64,000 nucleotides of DNA from Peteryoungia rhizophila (GTDB lineage Bacteria > Pseudomonadota > Alphaproteobacteria > Rhizobiales > Rhizobiaceae), in assembly GCF_004912145.1 (NCBI RefSeq), contig NZ_STGT01000004.1:372001-436000 (forward strand). The letters are read 5' to 3'. The position numbers and the translations under genes were made by a program. The notes under the pieces were generated by a model. That model did no database searches. It saw only the letters and a list, made by a program, of their open reading frames with translations, and had not been told where the DNA came from. Of this stretch, positions 51,209-60,413 are shown one piece after another (the stretch's first letter is position 1; each line of letters begins with the position of its first letter).

Positions 51209-52590
51209 CACGCAACCTCCTTGGGTGGAACAGCTTTCTGGAATGCGGTATCCAGCCATGGTTCGAGGAACCGGGTGTGGACATCGCCAGAAGCGACGGC
51301 GGGGTGCGCGGCCAGCGCCTGGTGCAACGGGATGGTCGTTGCGAGCCCCTTGATCTCCAAAGTTTGAAGGGCCTCGCTCAGGCGGGTAAGGCAGCTTTCG
51401 CGCGTCTCGCCCCAGACAATCAGCTTGCCGAGCAGCGAGTCATAGAAGGGCGGCACCTGATAGCCGGCATAAAGCATGGTGTCGAAACGTATACCCTCGC
51501 CTTCCGGAACTTTAAGGGCCTCGATCGTGCCAGGTGCCGGCAGGAAGCCACGCGCAGGGTCCTCGGCATTGATGCGGCACTCGATGGCATGTCCATGAAC
51601 ATTGATCTCGTCTTGGCGGACAGAAAGCCGGGCGCCGCCTGCAATGCGGATCATTTCCTGCACGAGATCGATGCCCGTCACCATCTCGGTCACCGGATGC
51701 TCGACCTGGATGCGGGTGTTGACCTCGATGAAATAGAACTCGCCGCTCGCCTCGTCATAGAGATACTCGACCGTGCCGGCGCCGCGATATTTGACTTCGC
51801 GGGCAAGCGCCACCGCGCTGGCACACAGCTTCGCGCGGACGGCATCAGGCAGGCGCAAGGCGGGTGCCTCCTCCCACACCTTCTGCCGGCGACGCTGCAA
51901 TGAGCACTCGCGCTCGAAGCAGTGCACCGCATCAATGCCGTCACCAAGTATCTGGACCTCGACATGTCGGGCGCGCGTGATGACCTTTTCGACGTAAAGT
52001 CCGCCGTCGCCAAAGGCAGCGAGCGCCTCGGCTGAAGCTTGCGGGAAATGGCGTTCAAACTCTTCCATGGTCTCGGCGATGCGGATGCCGCGACCACCAC
52101 CACCGGCGGCCGCCTTGATCATGACCGGAAACCCGATCACGGCGACAACAGCGCGGGCAGCGTCGAGATCGTCGATGCGCCCATCCGATCCGGGGACGGT
52201 TGGCACACCGGCCGCCTTGGCAACCTTGCGGGCCTCGACCTTGTCGCCTAGCAGCCGGATTGCATCCGCACTCGGCCCGATGAAAACGAGGCCTGCATCC
52301 ACAACCGCCTTAGCAAATGCTGCGTTTTCCGAGAGGAAGCCGTAACCTGGATGAATTGCATCGACGCCCGTATCCACTGCGGCCTTCAACACGGCTCCTA
52401 TATTGAGATAGGATTTGGCGGCAGACGGCGGCCCGATCTCGACCGAGGCATCGGCCATTTTCACCGCCAGCATGTCCCGGTCGGCGGCGGAATAGACCTG
52501 CACGGTGCGGATGCCGAGGGCCTTTGCGGCCCGGATGATCCTGACCGCGATTTCACCTCTGTTGGCGACAAGGATCGAGCGGATGGTCAT
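51208..52590 (-). CDS. accC: Biotin carboxylase subunit
   Basis: A 460-residue biotin carboxylase: N-terminal ILVANRGEIAVRIIRAAKALG, ATP-grasp glycine loop AAGGGGRGIRIA, catalytic EYLYDE and FIEVNTRIQVEHPVTE, and C-terminal ECRINAEDP. It carboxylates the biotin on the carrier encoded just upstream (ATGA overlap) using ATP and bicarbonate. Placed inside the pxp cluster, it is likely a dedicated enzyme rather than the housekeeping acetyl-CoA carboxylase subunit. Confidence 0.94.
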   Translation of the reverse strand: MTIRSILVANRGEIAVRIIRAAKALGIRTVQVYSAADRDMLAVKMADASVEIGPPSAAKSYLNIGAVLKAAVDTGVDAIHPGYGFLSENAAFAKAVVDAGLVFIGPSADAIRLLGDKVEARKVAKAAGVPTVPGSDGRIDDLDAARAVVAVIGFPVMIKAAAGGGGRGIRIAETMEEFERHFPQASAEALAAFGDGGLYVEKVITRARHVEVQILGDGIDAVHCFERECSLQRRRQKVWEEAPALRLPDAVRAKLCASAVALAREVKYRGAGTVEYLYDEASGEFYFIEVNTRIQVEHPVTEMVTGIDLVQEMIRIAGGARLSVRQDEINVHGHAIECRINAEDPARGFLPAPGTIEALKVPEGEGIRFDTMLYAGYQVPPFYDSLLGKLIVWGETRESCLTRLSEALQTLEIKGLATTIPLHQALAAHPAVASGDVHTRFLEPWLDTAFQKAVPPKEVA

Positions 52591-52829
52591 GCCTTGACCT
52601 CGGCAATCACCTGGCCCGCCATGATCGGTTCACTGTCTTCGGCAATGAAGACGACGGCTGAACCCGCGACATCGGCGCGGACTTCATGAAAAGTCTTCAT
52701 CACCTCGACGAGGCCGATCACATCGCCAACGGCGACGGTTTCGCCATCGGCCTTGAACTCAGCGGCCTCCGGAGCTGGCTTGCGGTAGAAGGTGCCGGGA
52801 AGTGGCGATCTGATCTCGAGCTTGCTCAT
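52587..52829 (-). CDS. accB: Biotin carboxyl carrier protein (biotinyl/lipoyl domain)
   Basis: An 80-residue stand-alone biotinyl domain: SPLPGTFYRKPAPEA, biotinylated Lys in EVMKTF, and AGSAVVFIAEDSEPIMAGQVIAEV. It is half the length of housekeeping AccB because the N-terminal Ala/Pro-rich part is missing. It is encoded between pxpA and accC, with accC overlapping its end. Confidence 0.93.
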   Translation of the reverse strand: MSKLEIRSPLPGTFYRKPAPEAAEFKADGETVAVGDVIGLVEVMKTFHEVRADVAGSAVVFIAEDSEPIMAGQVIAEVKA

Positions 52830-52841
52830 CTTTGTCTCCGG

Positions 52842-53618
52842 TTACATGATGATTTCGGACAGGGGAGCGATACGAATGCCCTCCGCGACCAGCGCCTCAC
52901 GCATCTGGCGGACAATATCGAGTGCGCCGAGCGTGTCGGAATGGAAACAGATGCTCTCAAAGGGGATGTCGATGTCCTTGCCAGTCACCGTCGTGACCGT
53001 GCCATGCGTACAGGCGCGCACCACCTTGCGGGCAATTGCTGCAGCATCGGGACGTCCGACATCGCGGGTAAAGACAATCGATCCGCTCTCGTCGTAATCC
53101 CGGTCGGCATAGAATTCGCGCACGACGGGCTGACCGGCCTCGATCGCTGCCCGTTCTGTGGCAGACCCTGCCATGCACAGCACATAGGAATTGGGTGCGA
53201 CGGTGCGCATATATTGAACGAAGATCTGCGCCAGATCGGGATTGACCGCCATTTCCATGTAAAGCGCACCATGCGGCTTCACATGCTGGAGCCTCGCGCC
53301 GTGGCGACGGGCAAATTCGCGCAAGGCCCCGACCTGATAGACCACGTCATTGACCAGCTCGCGCGCCGTGCCATTGATCTTGCGACGTCCGAAACCCTGC
53401 AGATCGTCATAGCCGGGATGGGCACCGATCCCTACGCCATGCTGCACAGCGGTGCGCACGGTATGGTCCATCAGATTGGGGTCGCCGGCGTGAAAGCCCG
53501 TTGCGATATTGGCAGAACTGATCAGCCCCATCAGCACATCGTCATCCGTATCCCCAACGCGCCAACGACCGAAGGCTTCGCCCATATCGCAATTGATGTC
53601 CACGACTTCGAGTGCCAC
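52842..53618 (-). CDS. pxpA: 5-oxoprolinase subunit A (LamB/YcsF family)
   Basis: About 258 residues: [56 protein letters not shown], and the terminal [21 protein letters not shown]. This is the full LamB/YcsF pattern with its conserved His and Asp residues. I chose the GTG at 53618 because AGGGGC lies just upstream; a GTG eleven codons earlier is possible. It is the first gene of the cluster and would complete the PxpABC set. Confidence 0.92.
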   Translation of the reverse strand: MALEVVDINCDMGEAFGRWRVGDTDDDVLMGLISSANIATGFHAGDPNLMDHTVRTAVQHGVGIGAHPGYDDLQGFGRRKINGTARELVNDVVYQVGALREFARRHGARLQHVKPHGALYMEMAVNPDLAQIFVQYMRTVAPNSYVLCMAGSATERAAIEAGQPVVREFYADRDYDESGSIVFTRDVGRPDAAAIARKVVRACTHGTVTTVTGKDIDIPFESICFHSDTLGALDIVRQMREALVAEGIRIAPLSEIIM

Positions 53619-53899
53619 GTCTTGCCCCTGACTTGCCTGATTTTTGCGCACAAGCTGATGATGCTTTTGTTTTGGTCAGAAAATGGTAGGAAGAATTCAA
53701 TCATTTGAAAAATACAATTTTCAGAATCAAGATATCGAAAATTCAGATGACGATGTGACCGATCTCCTAAGCAGATTCACTTCTGATAAGAGGCGTTTGA
53801 CGAGAGTGCGTGTCGGTTGCGCGTCGAAATATTGCAATATTTCGGAATGATCATCTGATTTTCCAATGCGGCATATCCGCGAAACAGAATGGAACCGTG

Positions 53900-54799
53900 A
53901 TGTCGCTCAGCCTTCGTCAAATCCGCTATTTCGTTGCCACCGCAGAAGCCGGCCAGGTCTCCCAGGCCGCCATCAACCTGGCAATCTCGCAATCGGCGGT
54001 GACGACCGCGATCAAGGATTTGGAGGAAACGATCGGCGGCGCCCTGTTCGAGCGCACGCCACATGGCATGGACCTGACCGGGGCAGGACGACGGTTTCTG
54101 TCGCAGGCCTACGAGATCCTGCAGAAAGTGGAGGAGGCGACGCAGCTCAGCCTTGTCTCGGAGCAGGTCACAGGTACCCTTAGCATCGCGGCGACCTATA
54201 CCGTCATCGGCTACTTCCTGCCCTTTCATATCGAGCGGATGAAACGCCAGTTCCCCGGCCTGTCGATCCAGCTCTTTGAGATGAACCGGGAATCGGTCGA
54301 GGAAGGGTTGCTCGCCAATCGCTACGACATCGCCGTTATGCTGACCTCCAACATTCTCAACCCGGAATTGGTTGCCGAAAAGCTCCTGAGTTCGCAGCGA
54401 CGTCTCTGGGTGCCCGCGCGTCACCGCCTACTGAGCGAAAACCCGATCGGCCTGAAGGACGTCGCAGAGGAAGATTACATCATGCTGACTGTGGACGAAG
54501 CCTCACACAGCTCCATGAAGTATTGGAGCCAGACCGCCTATCTGCCGAAAATCACACTTCGCACTTCGTCGGTCGAAGCCGTTCGCTCGCTGGTGGCAAA
54601 CGGCCAGGGTGTGGCGATCCTCTCCGACATGGTACATCGTCCGTGGTCGCTGGAAGGCCGTCGTATCGAAACGATGACACTGACCGACCCCATCCCGTCG
54701 ATGGATGTTGGCTTGGCATGGAAACGCAACGCGGAGTTCAGTCCCGCCATGGAGGCTGTGCGAGCCTATTTCCGTCGCTCATTCAACGTGCCTGAGTGA
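53900..54799 (+). CDS. LysR-family transcriptional regulator
   Basis: A 299-residue LysR protein. ATG 53900 follows GGAACC. HTH: LRQIRYFVATAEAGQVSQAAINLAISQSAVTTAIKDLEETIGGALFERTPHGMDLTGAG. The effector domain starts GTLSIAATYTVIGYFLPFHIERM. It is divergent from the pxpA-accB-accC-pxpB-pxpC operon across a 281-bp AT-rich gap and is the likely regulator. The intergenic part contains AT-rich near-palindromes around 53690-53745. Confidence 0.92.
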   Translation: MSLSLRQIRYFVATAEAGQVSQAAINLAISQSAVTTAIKDLEETIGGALFERTPHGMDLTGAGRRFLSQAYEILQKVEEATQLSLVSEQVTGTLSIAATYTVIGYFLPFHIERMKRQFPGLSIQLFEMNRESVEEGLLANRYDIAVMLTSNILNPELVAEKLLSSQRRLWVPARHRLLSENPIGLKDVAEEDYIMLTVDEASHSSMKYWSQTAYLPKITLRTSSVEAVRSLVANGQGVAILSDMVHRPWSLEGRRIETMTLTDPIPSMDVGLAWKRNAEFSPAMEAVRAYFRRSFNVPE

Positions 54800-55123
54800 A
54801 GGTAAGAGTGATAGGCCGGTTGCACACAAACGCCAACTCAGACCCTTCGCGCACGCCGGCCTTGGTGTCGCGAAAATAGACGTCCAATATGCGGGCCACG
54901 ATCGCAAACTCTGGCGGCGCCCGACGGACACAGCGAGGCCCAGTCCCGCCAGGACCTGCATTGCACGGCCAATCTGGCAGTTCTCTTTTCCGACCTCGAG
55001 TTCACGGAGAAAACGTACGCCCACTCCAATTACCCCTGCGAGCTGTTCCTGCGTTAAACCTTGCTGTTTACGCTCTTGGTGGATCAGCATTCCGAGACTT
55101 TTCGTATCGTTGATTTTTTCCAT
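54779..55123 (-). CDS. HipB-like (Y4mF-type) XRE antitoxin with abnormal C-terminus
   Basis: From ATG 55123 the first ~70 residues are a typical Y4mF/HipB antitoxin: KSLGMLIHQERKQQGLTQEQLAGVIGVGVRFLRELEVGKENCQIGRAMQVLAGLGLAV. After that the frame runs on, out of phase with the hipA remnant, to a stop at 54779, giving a C-terminal extension with no family resemblance. A normal HipB would end shortly after GLAV. The DNA-binding domain is intact. The module is incomplete because hipA is truncated. Confidence 0.75.
   Translation of the reverse strand: MEKINDTKSLGMLIHQERKQQGLTQEQLAGVIGVGVRFLRELEVGKENCQIGRAMQVLAGLGLAVSVGRRQSLRSWPAYWTSIFATPRPACAKGLSWRLCATGLSLLPSLRHVE
54783..54899 (-). pseudogene. 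hipA 5' remnant
   Basis: From a GTG at 54899 the frame gives ARILDVYFRDTKAGV, then REGSELAFVCNR, the first strands of HipA-type Ser/Thr kinases. It stops at 54783 after 38 codons. The rest (about 400 residues) is absent; the neighbouring LysR gene ends here. Deletion of most of hipA is the simplest explanation. Confidence 0.65.
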
Positions 55124-55563
55124 AATCACCCCCCCTCGGGACGATTACAGCAGGGAAAGGTGCGAAAAGAAGATAAAGGCACCGATCGGGGTGTTTTATA
55201 GGTTCACTTGCGTCAAAAGGGTGTCCATCGCTTCGCGCCCGCCGGGTCCGGTCAAGGTTACGATCGCCACATCGCGGCGTTCCAGCGGCGTTTGTTACTG
55301 TAGCTGAACGCCCCTGCATCGCCTTCAGCGCATGTGATACACTGGTAGCCCGTTCCAAGGACTGAGGCTCAGGACCATCAGCGGCCATTTTCAGATGCCC
55401 AGCGGGTGCTGCTGCCGATTGAACCGGCGGCTGCTTCAATGCATCAAGCTCATGCTGCTAAGCCGCAACTGATCAGACCAACCCGCAACGGACATCGAAT
55501 TCCCTCCATCAAATACCGGAGTGGAGCAACTGTGGTACCAGCTGCTCCACTCCGGTATAGGTT
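55124..55563. other. Intergenic region containing a long inverted repeat
   Basis: About 440 bp between hipB and the LysR gene with no recognised gene. Its right end contains the perfect 16-bp inverted repeat described at 55513-55558. Confidence 0.45.
55513..55558. repeat. Perfect 16-bp inverted repeat downstream of a LysR gene
   Basis: ATACCGGAGTGGAGCA and TGCTCCACTCCGGTAT flank a 14-base centre that itself contains the palindrome TGGTACCA. It lies 5 bp past the stop of the minus-strand LysR gene. The hairpin would be very stable, but no T-run follows on the transcribed strand. It may terminate transcription from either side, or be a protein or mobile-element site. Confidence 0.6.
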
Positions 55564-56493
55564 TCAATTATCGCAAATTTCGCCAGGCCAAACGTTTCGC
55601 TTGACCATGTCAGCGCAGACTTCGTTCACCAAACGGCTGACTGCTAAACTGGCTCTTGGTCGCGTGGCATCATCTCGTGAAGCCAGATGCAGCGTCCAGC
55701 TCAGTTCGGGTCGGGTGATTACGATCGCCGTGATCCGCCTCTCCTCGATGTCGCGACGAAACGAGAAAAGCGGCATCACAGTGCAATAGCCTTGACGCAA
55801 CAGACTCATGATACCCGGAAGTGAGTCGACGTCAGCCTTGACATCCAGCGCATATCCTTCCGCATGGCAGACGCCATTCACATAGCGGCGGATCGAATTA
55901 TGATCGCTCGGCATCACCATTCTGAGGCGCGTGATCTCCTCCAGTCGGACCGACCGACGTTGCGCGAGGTGATGATCGGCCGGCACCAGTAGATGCAGCT
56001 TCTCTTTCAGGATCGGCTGGCTCCGGAAACCTGTCATCGGTTGCACGTCAAAGAGAACTGCGAGATCGAGGCGACCGAGCTGAAGCATTTCGGCAAGCAC
56101 CCCACTCATTGCTTCCACGATGTTGAGTTTGATAAGCGGAAAATTGGCTGCAAGCTGGGGAAAGAGTTCTGGAACAAGTCCGCCCGCAACGGTGGTGGGT
56201 AGGCCCAAGCGAACGACGCCCATCGGCGCTTCCGCGAAGTTCTGAACGACGGAGTTGATTTCCGCCAGTTCGCGAAAGATCGCGTAGGATTTCTGCAGGA
56301 CGAACTTGCCCTCCTCGGACAATCTCGCGCCTCTCGAATGCCTCTCCACAAGGTTGACCTTGAGATCAATTTCTAGGCGCTTGATGGCGGCGCTCAGGGC
56401 CGGCTGCGTCACATGCAGTTTGCGAGAAGCTGCTGAAAAACTTCCACTTTCAGCAATCGCCGCGAGGCATTTCAGATCCCGAAACTCAAGCAT
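55564..56493 (-). CDS. LysR-family transcriptional regulator
   Basis: A 309-residue LysR protein: HTH FRDLKCLAAIAESGSFSAASRKLHVTQPALSAAIKRLE, effector domain VRLGLPTTVAGGLVPELFPQLA and LNIVEAMSGVLAEML. The effector domain is similar to that of the LysR encoded at 62045 (shared VRLGLPTTV, I/VEAMSG, GxLDLAxLxD). It is divergent from the TRAP operon and thus a candidate regulator of it. Confidence 0.92.
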   Translation of the reverse strand: MLEFRDLKCLAAIAESGSFSAASRKLHVTQPALSAAIKRLEIDLKVNLVERHSRGARLSEEGKFVLQKSYAIFRELAEINSVVQNFAEAPMGVVRLGLPTTVAGGLVPELFPQLAANFPLIKLNIVEAMSGVLAEMLQLGRLDLAVLFDVQPMTGFRSQPILKEKLHLLVPADHHLAQRRSVRLEEITRLRMVMPSDHNSIRRYVNGVCHAEGYALDVKADVDSLPGIMSLLRQGYCTVMPLFSFRRDIEERRITAIVITRPELSWTLHLASRDDATRPRASLAVSRLVNEVCADMVKRNVWPGEICDN

Positions 56494-56665
56494 GAAACAA
56501 TGCCCCTTTATTGTGCTCTGCCGCTTAAATCAAAGCCATAAAAATGATTGATATCTTGCATCATCAATTAGAGCCTAGCCAACAGTTCAGCGCTCAGTAT
56601 CGTCTTATACACAAGAAGTCGCACAAAAAAGCTACTCAGGTGGAACAGTATTAGGAGCTAAGCCT

Positions 56666-57727
56666 ATGACGAGATCTAAGGTGATTGTATGCGCTGTTGC
56701 GGCCCTTCTCGGCTCAACGGCACTCGCTTCCGCAGACGATATAACACTGCGGCTCGGATCGGGACATCCGATCGGTCTTCTCGCATACACCGAGACCGCC
56801 CATAAATGGTTCGCGCCGGAGCTAAAGAAGCGCATCGAGGAACGGACCGACCACACAGTCACGATCCAGGAATTCCACGCCGGCCAGGTGGCCAAGGTGA
56901 CGGAGGTTCTTGAGTCCACCCGCGACGGCATTCTCGACATCGGCTTTGTCAGCATGATCTTCGAGCCATCTAATCTCTCACTTCAGAACTTCACGCTTTA
57001 TCTGCCCTTCAACTCCGCCGATGTCGCGATGGTGACGGAAGCAGCGCGGGCAACTTACGCCGAATTCCCGGAGCTTACAGCGCCCTTCGAGGCGGACTAC
57101 AACCAGGTATATCTCGGCGGCGCCTGCCTGGAGAACTACGGGCTCGGCACCAACTTCGCCTGGACAAATTTTGCCGACCTGGAAGGTCACAAGATTGCAG
57201 GTGCCGGGGTCAATCTCGACTGGATTTCGGGTGCGACCGCTGTGGCCTCCAATCTGAACGAGGCTTACCAGTCGATTCAGTCCGGCGTGTATGAAGGATA
57301 CATCAGCGCCGCGTCCTGGTGGCACACCTTCAAGCTGAACGAGGTTGCACCCCATTTCACCAAGACAGATTTCGGCGCTCAGTATCTGAATGCCGTGACG
57401 ATCAACAAGGCCAAGTACGACAGCCTGCCCGAAGACGTACAGCAGATCCTGCGTGAAATGGGCGACGAATGGGCGGCCGTCACGACGGAAGTCTGCACCC
57501 GCAACGATGCCGAAGGCCTGAAGACACTGTCGGAGCTTGGCGTTCAGGTGACCGAAATTTCCCCGGAAGCAAAGAACGACTGGGCGAATGCGCTTGCCGA
57601 CTTTCCAAATCGAATGGCGCAGAACGTCAATTCGGCTGGGCTGCCAGGCAGCGGCGTCATGAACTTCTACCTGGCTAAGGTCGAAGAGCTCGGACACGAA
57701 TGGGCGCTTCGCTACAAGATCGATTGA
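56666..57727 (+). CDS. TRAP transporter substrate-binding protein (DctP family)
   Basis: A 353-residue periplasmic protein with a signal peptide (RSKVIVCAVAALLGSTALASA). Family traits are LRLGSGHPIGLLAYTETA, FHAGQVAKVTEVLESTRDGILDIGFV, LEGHKIAGAGVNLDWI, and QSIQSGVYEGYIS. An Arg in the selectivity position that usually contacts a carboxylate is not obvious to me, so the ligand is left open. AGGAGC lies upstream. It works with the DctQ and DctM subunits encoded next. Confidence 0.92.
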   Translation: MTRSKVIVCAVAALLGSTALASADDITLRLGSGHPIGLLAYTETAHKWFAPELKKRIEERTDHTVTIQEFHAGQVAKVTEVLESTRDGILDIGFVSMIFEPSNLSLQNFTLYLPFNSADVAMVTEAARATYAEFPELTAPFEADYNQVYLGGACLENYGLGTNFAWTNFADLEGHKIAGAGVNLDWISGATAVASNLNEAYQSIQSGVYEGYISAASWWHTFKLNEVAPHFTKTDFGAQYLNAVTINKAKYDSLPEDVQQILREMGDEWAAVTTEVCTRNDAEGLKTLSELGVQVTEISPEAKNDWANALADFPNRMAQNVNSAGLPGSGVMNFYLAKVEELGHEWALRYKID

Positions 57728-57764
57728 GGAGGGATAGGCGGCCGAGCGGTCAGGAGGAAAACAG

Positions 57765-58295
57765 ATGCATAAGATCGATATTGCGCTTGATGTTGTATCT
57801 CAGCTCTTGAAATACATTGCTGCGATCCTTCTCGGCCTCGTGGCAGTCTTAATCGCAGCCGATGTCGCCATGCGTTTCGTCTTCAATGCCCCGATCATCG
57901 GGGTTGCGGAGATCGTGGCGAACGGCATCCTGATCATTGCATTCTTGCAGCTGACCTATGCCGTGCGCATCGACGGAATGCTGCGATCGGAATTGCTTAT
58001 CAGTAAGCTTTCCGGTCGCCCCAAATCCGTCTTCGACGCTGTGACGGCAATCCTCGGTGCTTTGCTCTTTATCCTGATCGCCTGGGCTTCGTGGGACTCC
58101 ATGGTCAGAGCGATTGCCGTGCAGGAGTTCGAGGGGCACGTCTCGTTCCCAATCCCTACCTGGCCGGTGCGCGTCGCTATCGTCTCGTGCTCTATCCTGG
58201 CCGCGATCAACTATGTGATGATCGCGATCAAGTCCCTGCTAGGTCCTGATCACCCGACCGCGGTCGTCGGTGATGCAGCGCCTCCGCGCCTCTGA
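57765..58295 (+). CDS. TRAP transporter small permease (DctQ family)
   Basis: A 176-residue protein with four predicted membrane segments (YIAAILLGLVAVLIAADVAM; IVANGILIIAFLQLTY; AVTAILGALLFILIAWAS; VRVAIVSCSILAAINYVMIAI). The DctQ pattern includes FVFNAPIIGVAEIVANG and a Q-rich mid-helix. AGGAGG precedes the ATG. It forms the membrane complex with DctM. Confidence 0.92.
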   Translation: MHKIDIALDVVSQLLKYIAAILLGLVAVLIAADVAMRFVFNAPIIGVAEIVANGILIIAFLQLTYAVRIDGMLRSELLISKLSGRPKSVFDAVTAILGALLFILIAWASWDSMVRAIAVQEFEGHVSFPIPTWPVRVAIVSCSILAAINYVMIAIKSLLGPDHPTAVVGDAAPPRL

Positions 58296-58344
58296 CCCTT
58301 CAGCTTAGTTTCCATTGTAAATCCAGCCCAGAGGATGCACCGCC

Positions 58345-59676
58345 ATGGGTGGCCCCGAATTCGCGCTTGCTATCGTGATGATCCTGATTGCGCTGATACT
58401 GTTCAGCGTTCCCGTCGTCATTGCGCTCGGTCTTTGCAGTTTTTTCGGCATCGTTTATCTGACCGGAGACTGGAACATTGCGGGCTCGTTGCTGGCGAAC
58501 ACCACTTACGAGTCCGTTCGGGACTATGTGTTCGCGGTTATCCCGCTCTTCGTGCTGATGGGCGAATTCATATCCAAGTCGGGGGCGGCCGGTGACGTCT
58601 ACTCCATCATCAACAAATCACTGAAGCGATTGCCTGGTCGGCTCGTGCTCGCAACGATTGGCGGCAATGCAGTCTTCGGTGCTGTCACCGGCGTCAGCAT
58701 AGCGTCTGCCGCAGCCTTCTCCCGCATAGCCTACCCCCAGATGGTCAGACACAACTACGACAAGGCGGTGGCCCTTGGCTCGATCGCCGGCAGTGCATCG
58801 CTTGGCATGCTCATTCCACCAAGCATCCTGATGATTGTGTGGGGCGTAATTTCGGAGCAGTCGATTGGCAAGTTGTTCGTCGCCGGCGTTGTCCCGGGCC
58901 TTTTGCTGACGATCATGTTCTGCGTTTTCGTCATCGGTTATGCCTGGCTGCGTCCCCATCTGTTCGGCGTTTCGGCTGATAAATCGGCGGGGGGGATTGA
59001 TGAAGAACTGGATCCGCCGGCGACCCGGGAAGAGACCCTCGGCGCGATCGGTGTCACCGCGCTGATCATCACCGTGCTGGGCGGTATCTGGTTTGGCATT
59101 TTCACGCCGACTGAAGCTGCGGGTATCGGCGTTCTTCTGTCGCTTGTTCTTGCCTTGTTAAAAGGCGTCAGCTTTCAGGGCCTGCGTGAAGCGGTGCTCG
59201 AAACCGGCCGCATCTCCGCTCCCCTTCTTTTCCTTCTCATCACGGCCCAGATGTATACGCGCCTGCTGGCGCTGGGCGGGATCATCGACAGCGTGCAGGG
59301 ACTGCTCCTCGGGCTTGGAGACTCGCCGGTTCTTATCCTGGTACTGATGGTGCTCGTCTGGTTCGTGCTTGGCATGTTCATCGACTCCGTCAGCATCATC
59401 CTGCTGACCGTGCCGATCTTTGCCCCACTGGCTCTCACCATCGGCTACGACCCGATCGCCTTCGCCATTATCGGGATCGTCGCGATCGAGGCGGGGCTGC
59501 TGACCCCACCGCTGGGATTGTGTGTGTACACGGTCAAGGCCTGCGTCACGGACCCGGACGCAACCCTTTCAAGGATTTTCATGGGCTCTATTCCCTACTG
59601 GATCATCCTGCTGCTCCTCGTCGCGCTCATTGCAGCCTTCCCGGGTATCGCGACCTGGCTTCCATCGCAAATCTGA
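58345..59676 (+). CDS. TRAP transporter large permease (DctM family)
   Basis: A 443-residue polytopic protein with the DctM signature: GDVYSIINKSLKRLPGRLVLATI, GAVTGVSIASAAAFSRIAYPQM, AGSASLGMLIPPSILMIVWGVIS, FTPTEAAGIGVLLSLVLAL, LTPPLGLCVYTVKAC. This is the ion-coupled channel of the transporter, driven by a sodium or proton gradient. It starts 49 bp after dctQ and is followed 26 bp later by the cyclase gene. Confidence 0.94.
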   Translation: MGGPEFALAIVMILIALILFSVPVVIALGLCSFFGIVYLTGDWNIAGSLLANTTYESVRDYVFAVIPLFVLMGEFISKSGAAGDVYSIINKSLKRLPGRLVLATIGGNAVFGAVTGVSIASAAAFSRIAYPQMVRHNYDKAVALGSIAGSASLGMLIPPSILMIVWGVISEQSIGKLFVAGVVPGLLLTIMFCVFVIGYAWLRPHLFGVSADKSAGGIDEELDPPATREETLGAIGVTALIITVLGGIWFGIFTPTEAAGIGVLLSLVLALLKGVSFQGLREAVLETGRISAPLLFLLITAQMYTRLLALGGIIDSVQGLLLGLGDSPVLILVLMVLVWFVLGMFIDSVSIILLTVPIFAPLALTIGYDPIAFAIIGIVAIEAGLLTPPLGLCVYTVKACVTDPDATLSRIFMGSIPYWIILLLLVALIAAFPGIATWLPSQI

Positions 59677-59702
59677 AACCACAACAAAGAGGAGACTCCC
59701 CC

Positions 59703-60407
59703 ATGGTACGTCGCATTATCGATCTGAGCCTGACGATCGAAGACAACATGCCCGCGCACAAGCTGTTCCAGAGCCCCGTTTACCTGAAGGCTCTATCGCA
59801 TGAATCGACATCCTCTTTCGGCTTGGGCGTTGAAGGCGACCCGATGACCTTCCAGACCAATTACATCGGAATGCTGGACCATGTCGGCACGCACGTTGAC
59901 GCGTTTCTTCACGTCAATCCAAAGGGCGCATCCATCGATGAAATGCCGCTGGACCTGTTCATGGGCAAGGCGGTCTGCTTTGATCTGCGCCACATCGGCG
60001 ATCTCGAGGACATTACCGCTGAACACATGCAGGCCGCCGAAGAGAAAGCTGGCGTCAAGGTTGATGGTCACATCGTCCTGCTTTGCACGGGCTTTCATGA
60101 ACGCAACAAGGCCGACAAAAAGCAGCTGGTCTGGGGCAATCCGGGGCTGACCGCGGAGGCCACGAAGTGGCTGCACGAACGCGGCTCTCGCATGCATGGT
60201 GTCGAGGGTCCATCGACCGACAAGCCCACTGACAACATCTTCGCTCAGCACCGGCTGTGCCGCGACCTCGGCATCTCGCATTTCGAGTGGCTGGTGAACC
60301 TTGAGAGCATCGTCGGCAAGGGCGAGTTCGAATTCATCGGGCTCCCGATCAAGTTCAAGGGTGGTTCCGGTTCACCGGTCCGCGCTGTCGCAATCATCGA
60401 AGAGTGA
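59703..60407 (+). CDS. Cyclase-family metal-dependent hydrolase (kynurenine formamidase/isatin hydrolase-like)
   Basis: A 234-residue protein. ATG 59703 follows GAGGAG. The family metal motif is HVGTHVDAFLHV (variant of HxGTHxDxPxH), followed by PKGASIDEMPLDLFMGKAVCFDL and a C-terminal HFEWLVNLE and FIGLPIKFKGGSGSPVRAVAI. Relatives hydrolyse amide or lactam bonds such as N-formylkynurenine or isatin. Between a TRAP importer and an amidase it suggests breakdown of a small carboxylated amide or cyclic amide. Confidence 0.88.
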   Translation: MVRRIIDLSLTIEDNMPAHKLFQSPVYLKALSHESTSSFGLGVEGDPMTFQTNYIGMLDHVGTHVDAFLHVNPKGASIDEMPLDLFMGKAVCFDLRHIGDLEDITAEHMQAAEEKAGVKVDGHIVLLCTGFHERNKADKKQLVWGNPGLTAEATKWLHERGSRMHGVEGPSTDKPTDNIFAQHRLCRDLGISHFEWLVNLESIVGKGEFEFIGLPIKFKGGSGSPVRAVAIIEE

Positions 60408-60413
60408 TAGAGC

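Noticed and set aside
52686..53708. 340-codon open frame antisense to pxpA and accB
   Set aside because: Both overlapped genes are well conserved families with short coupled spacing.
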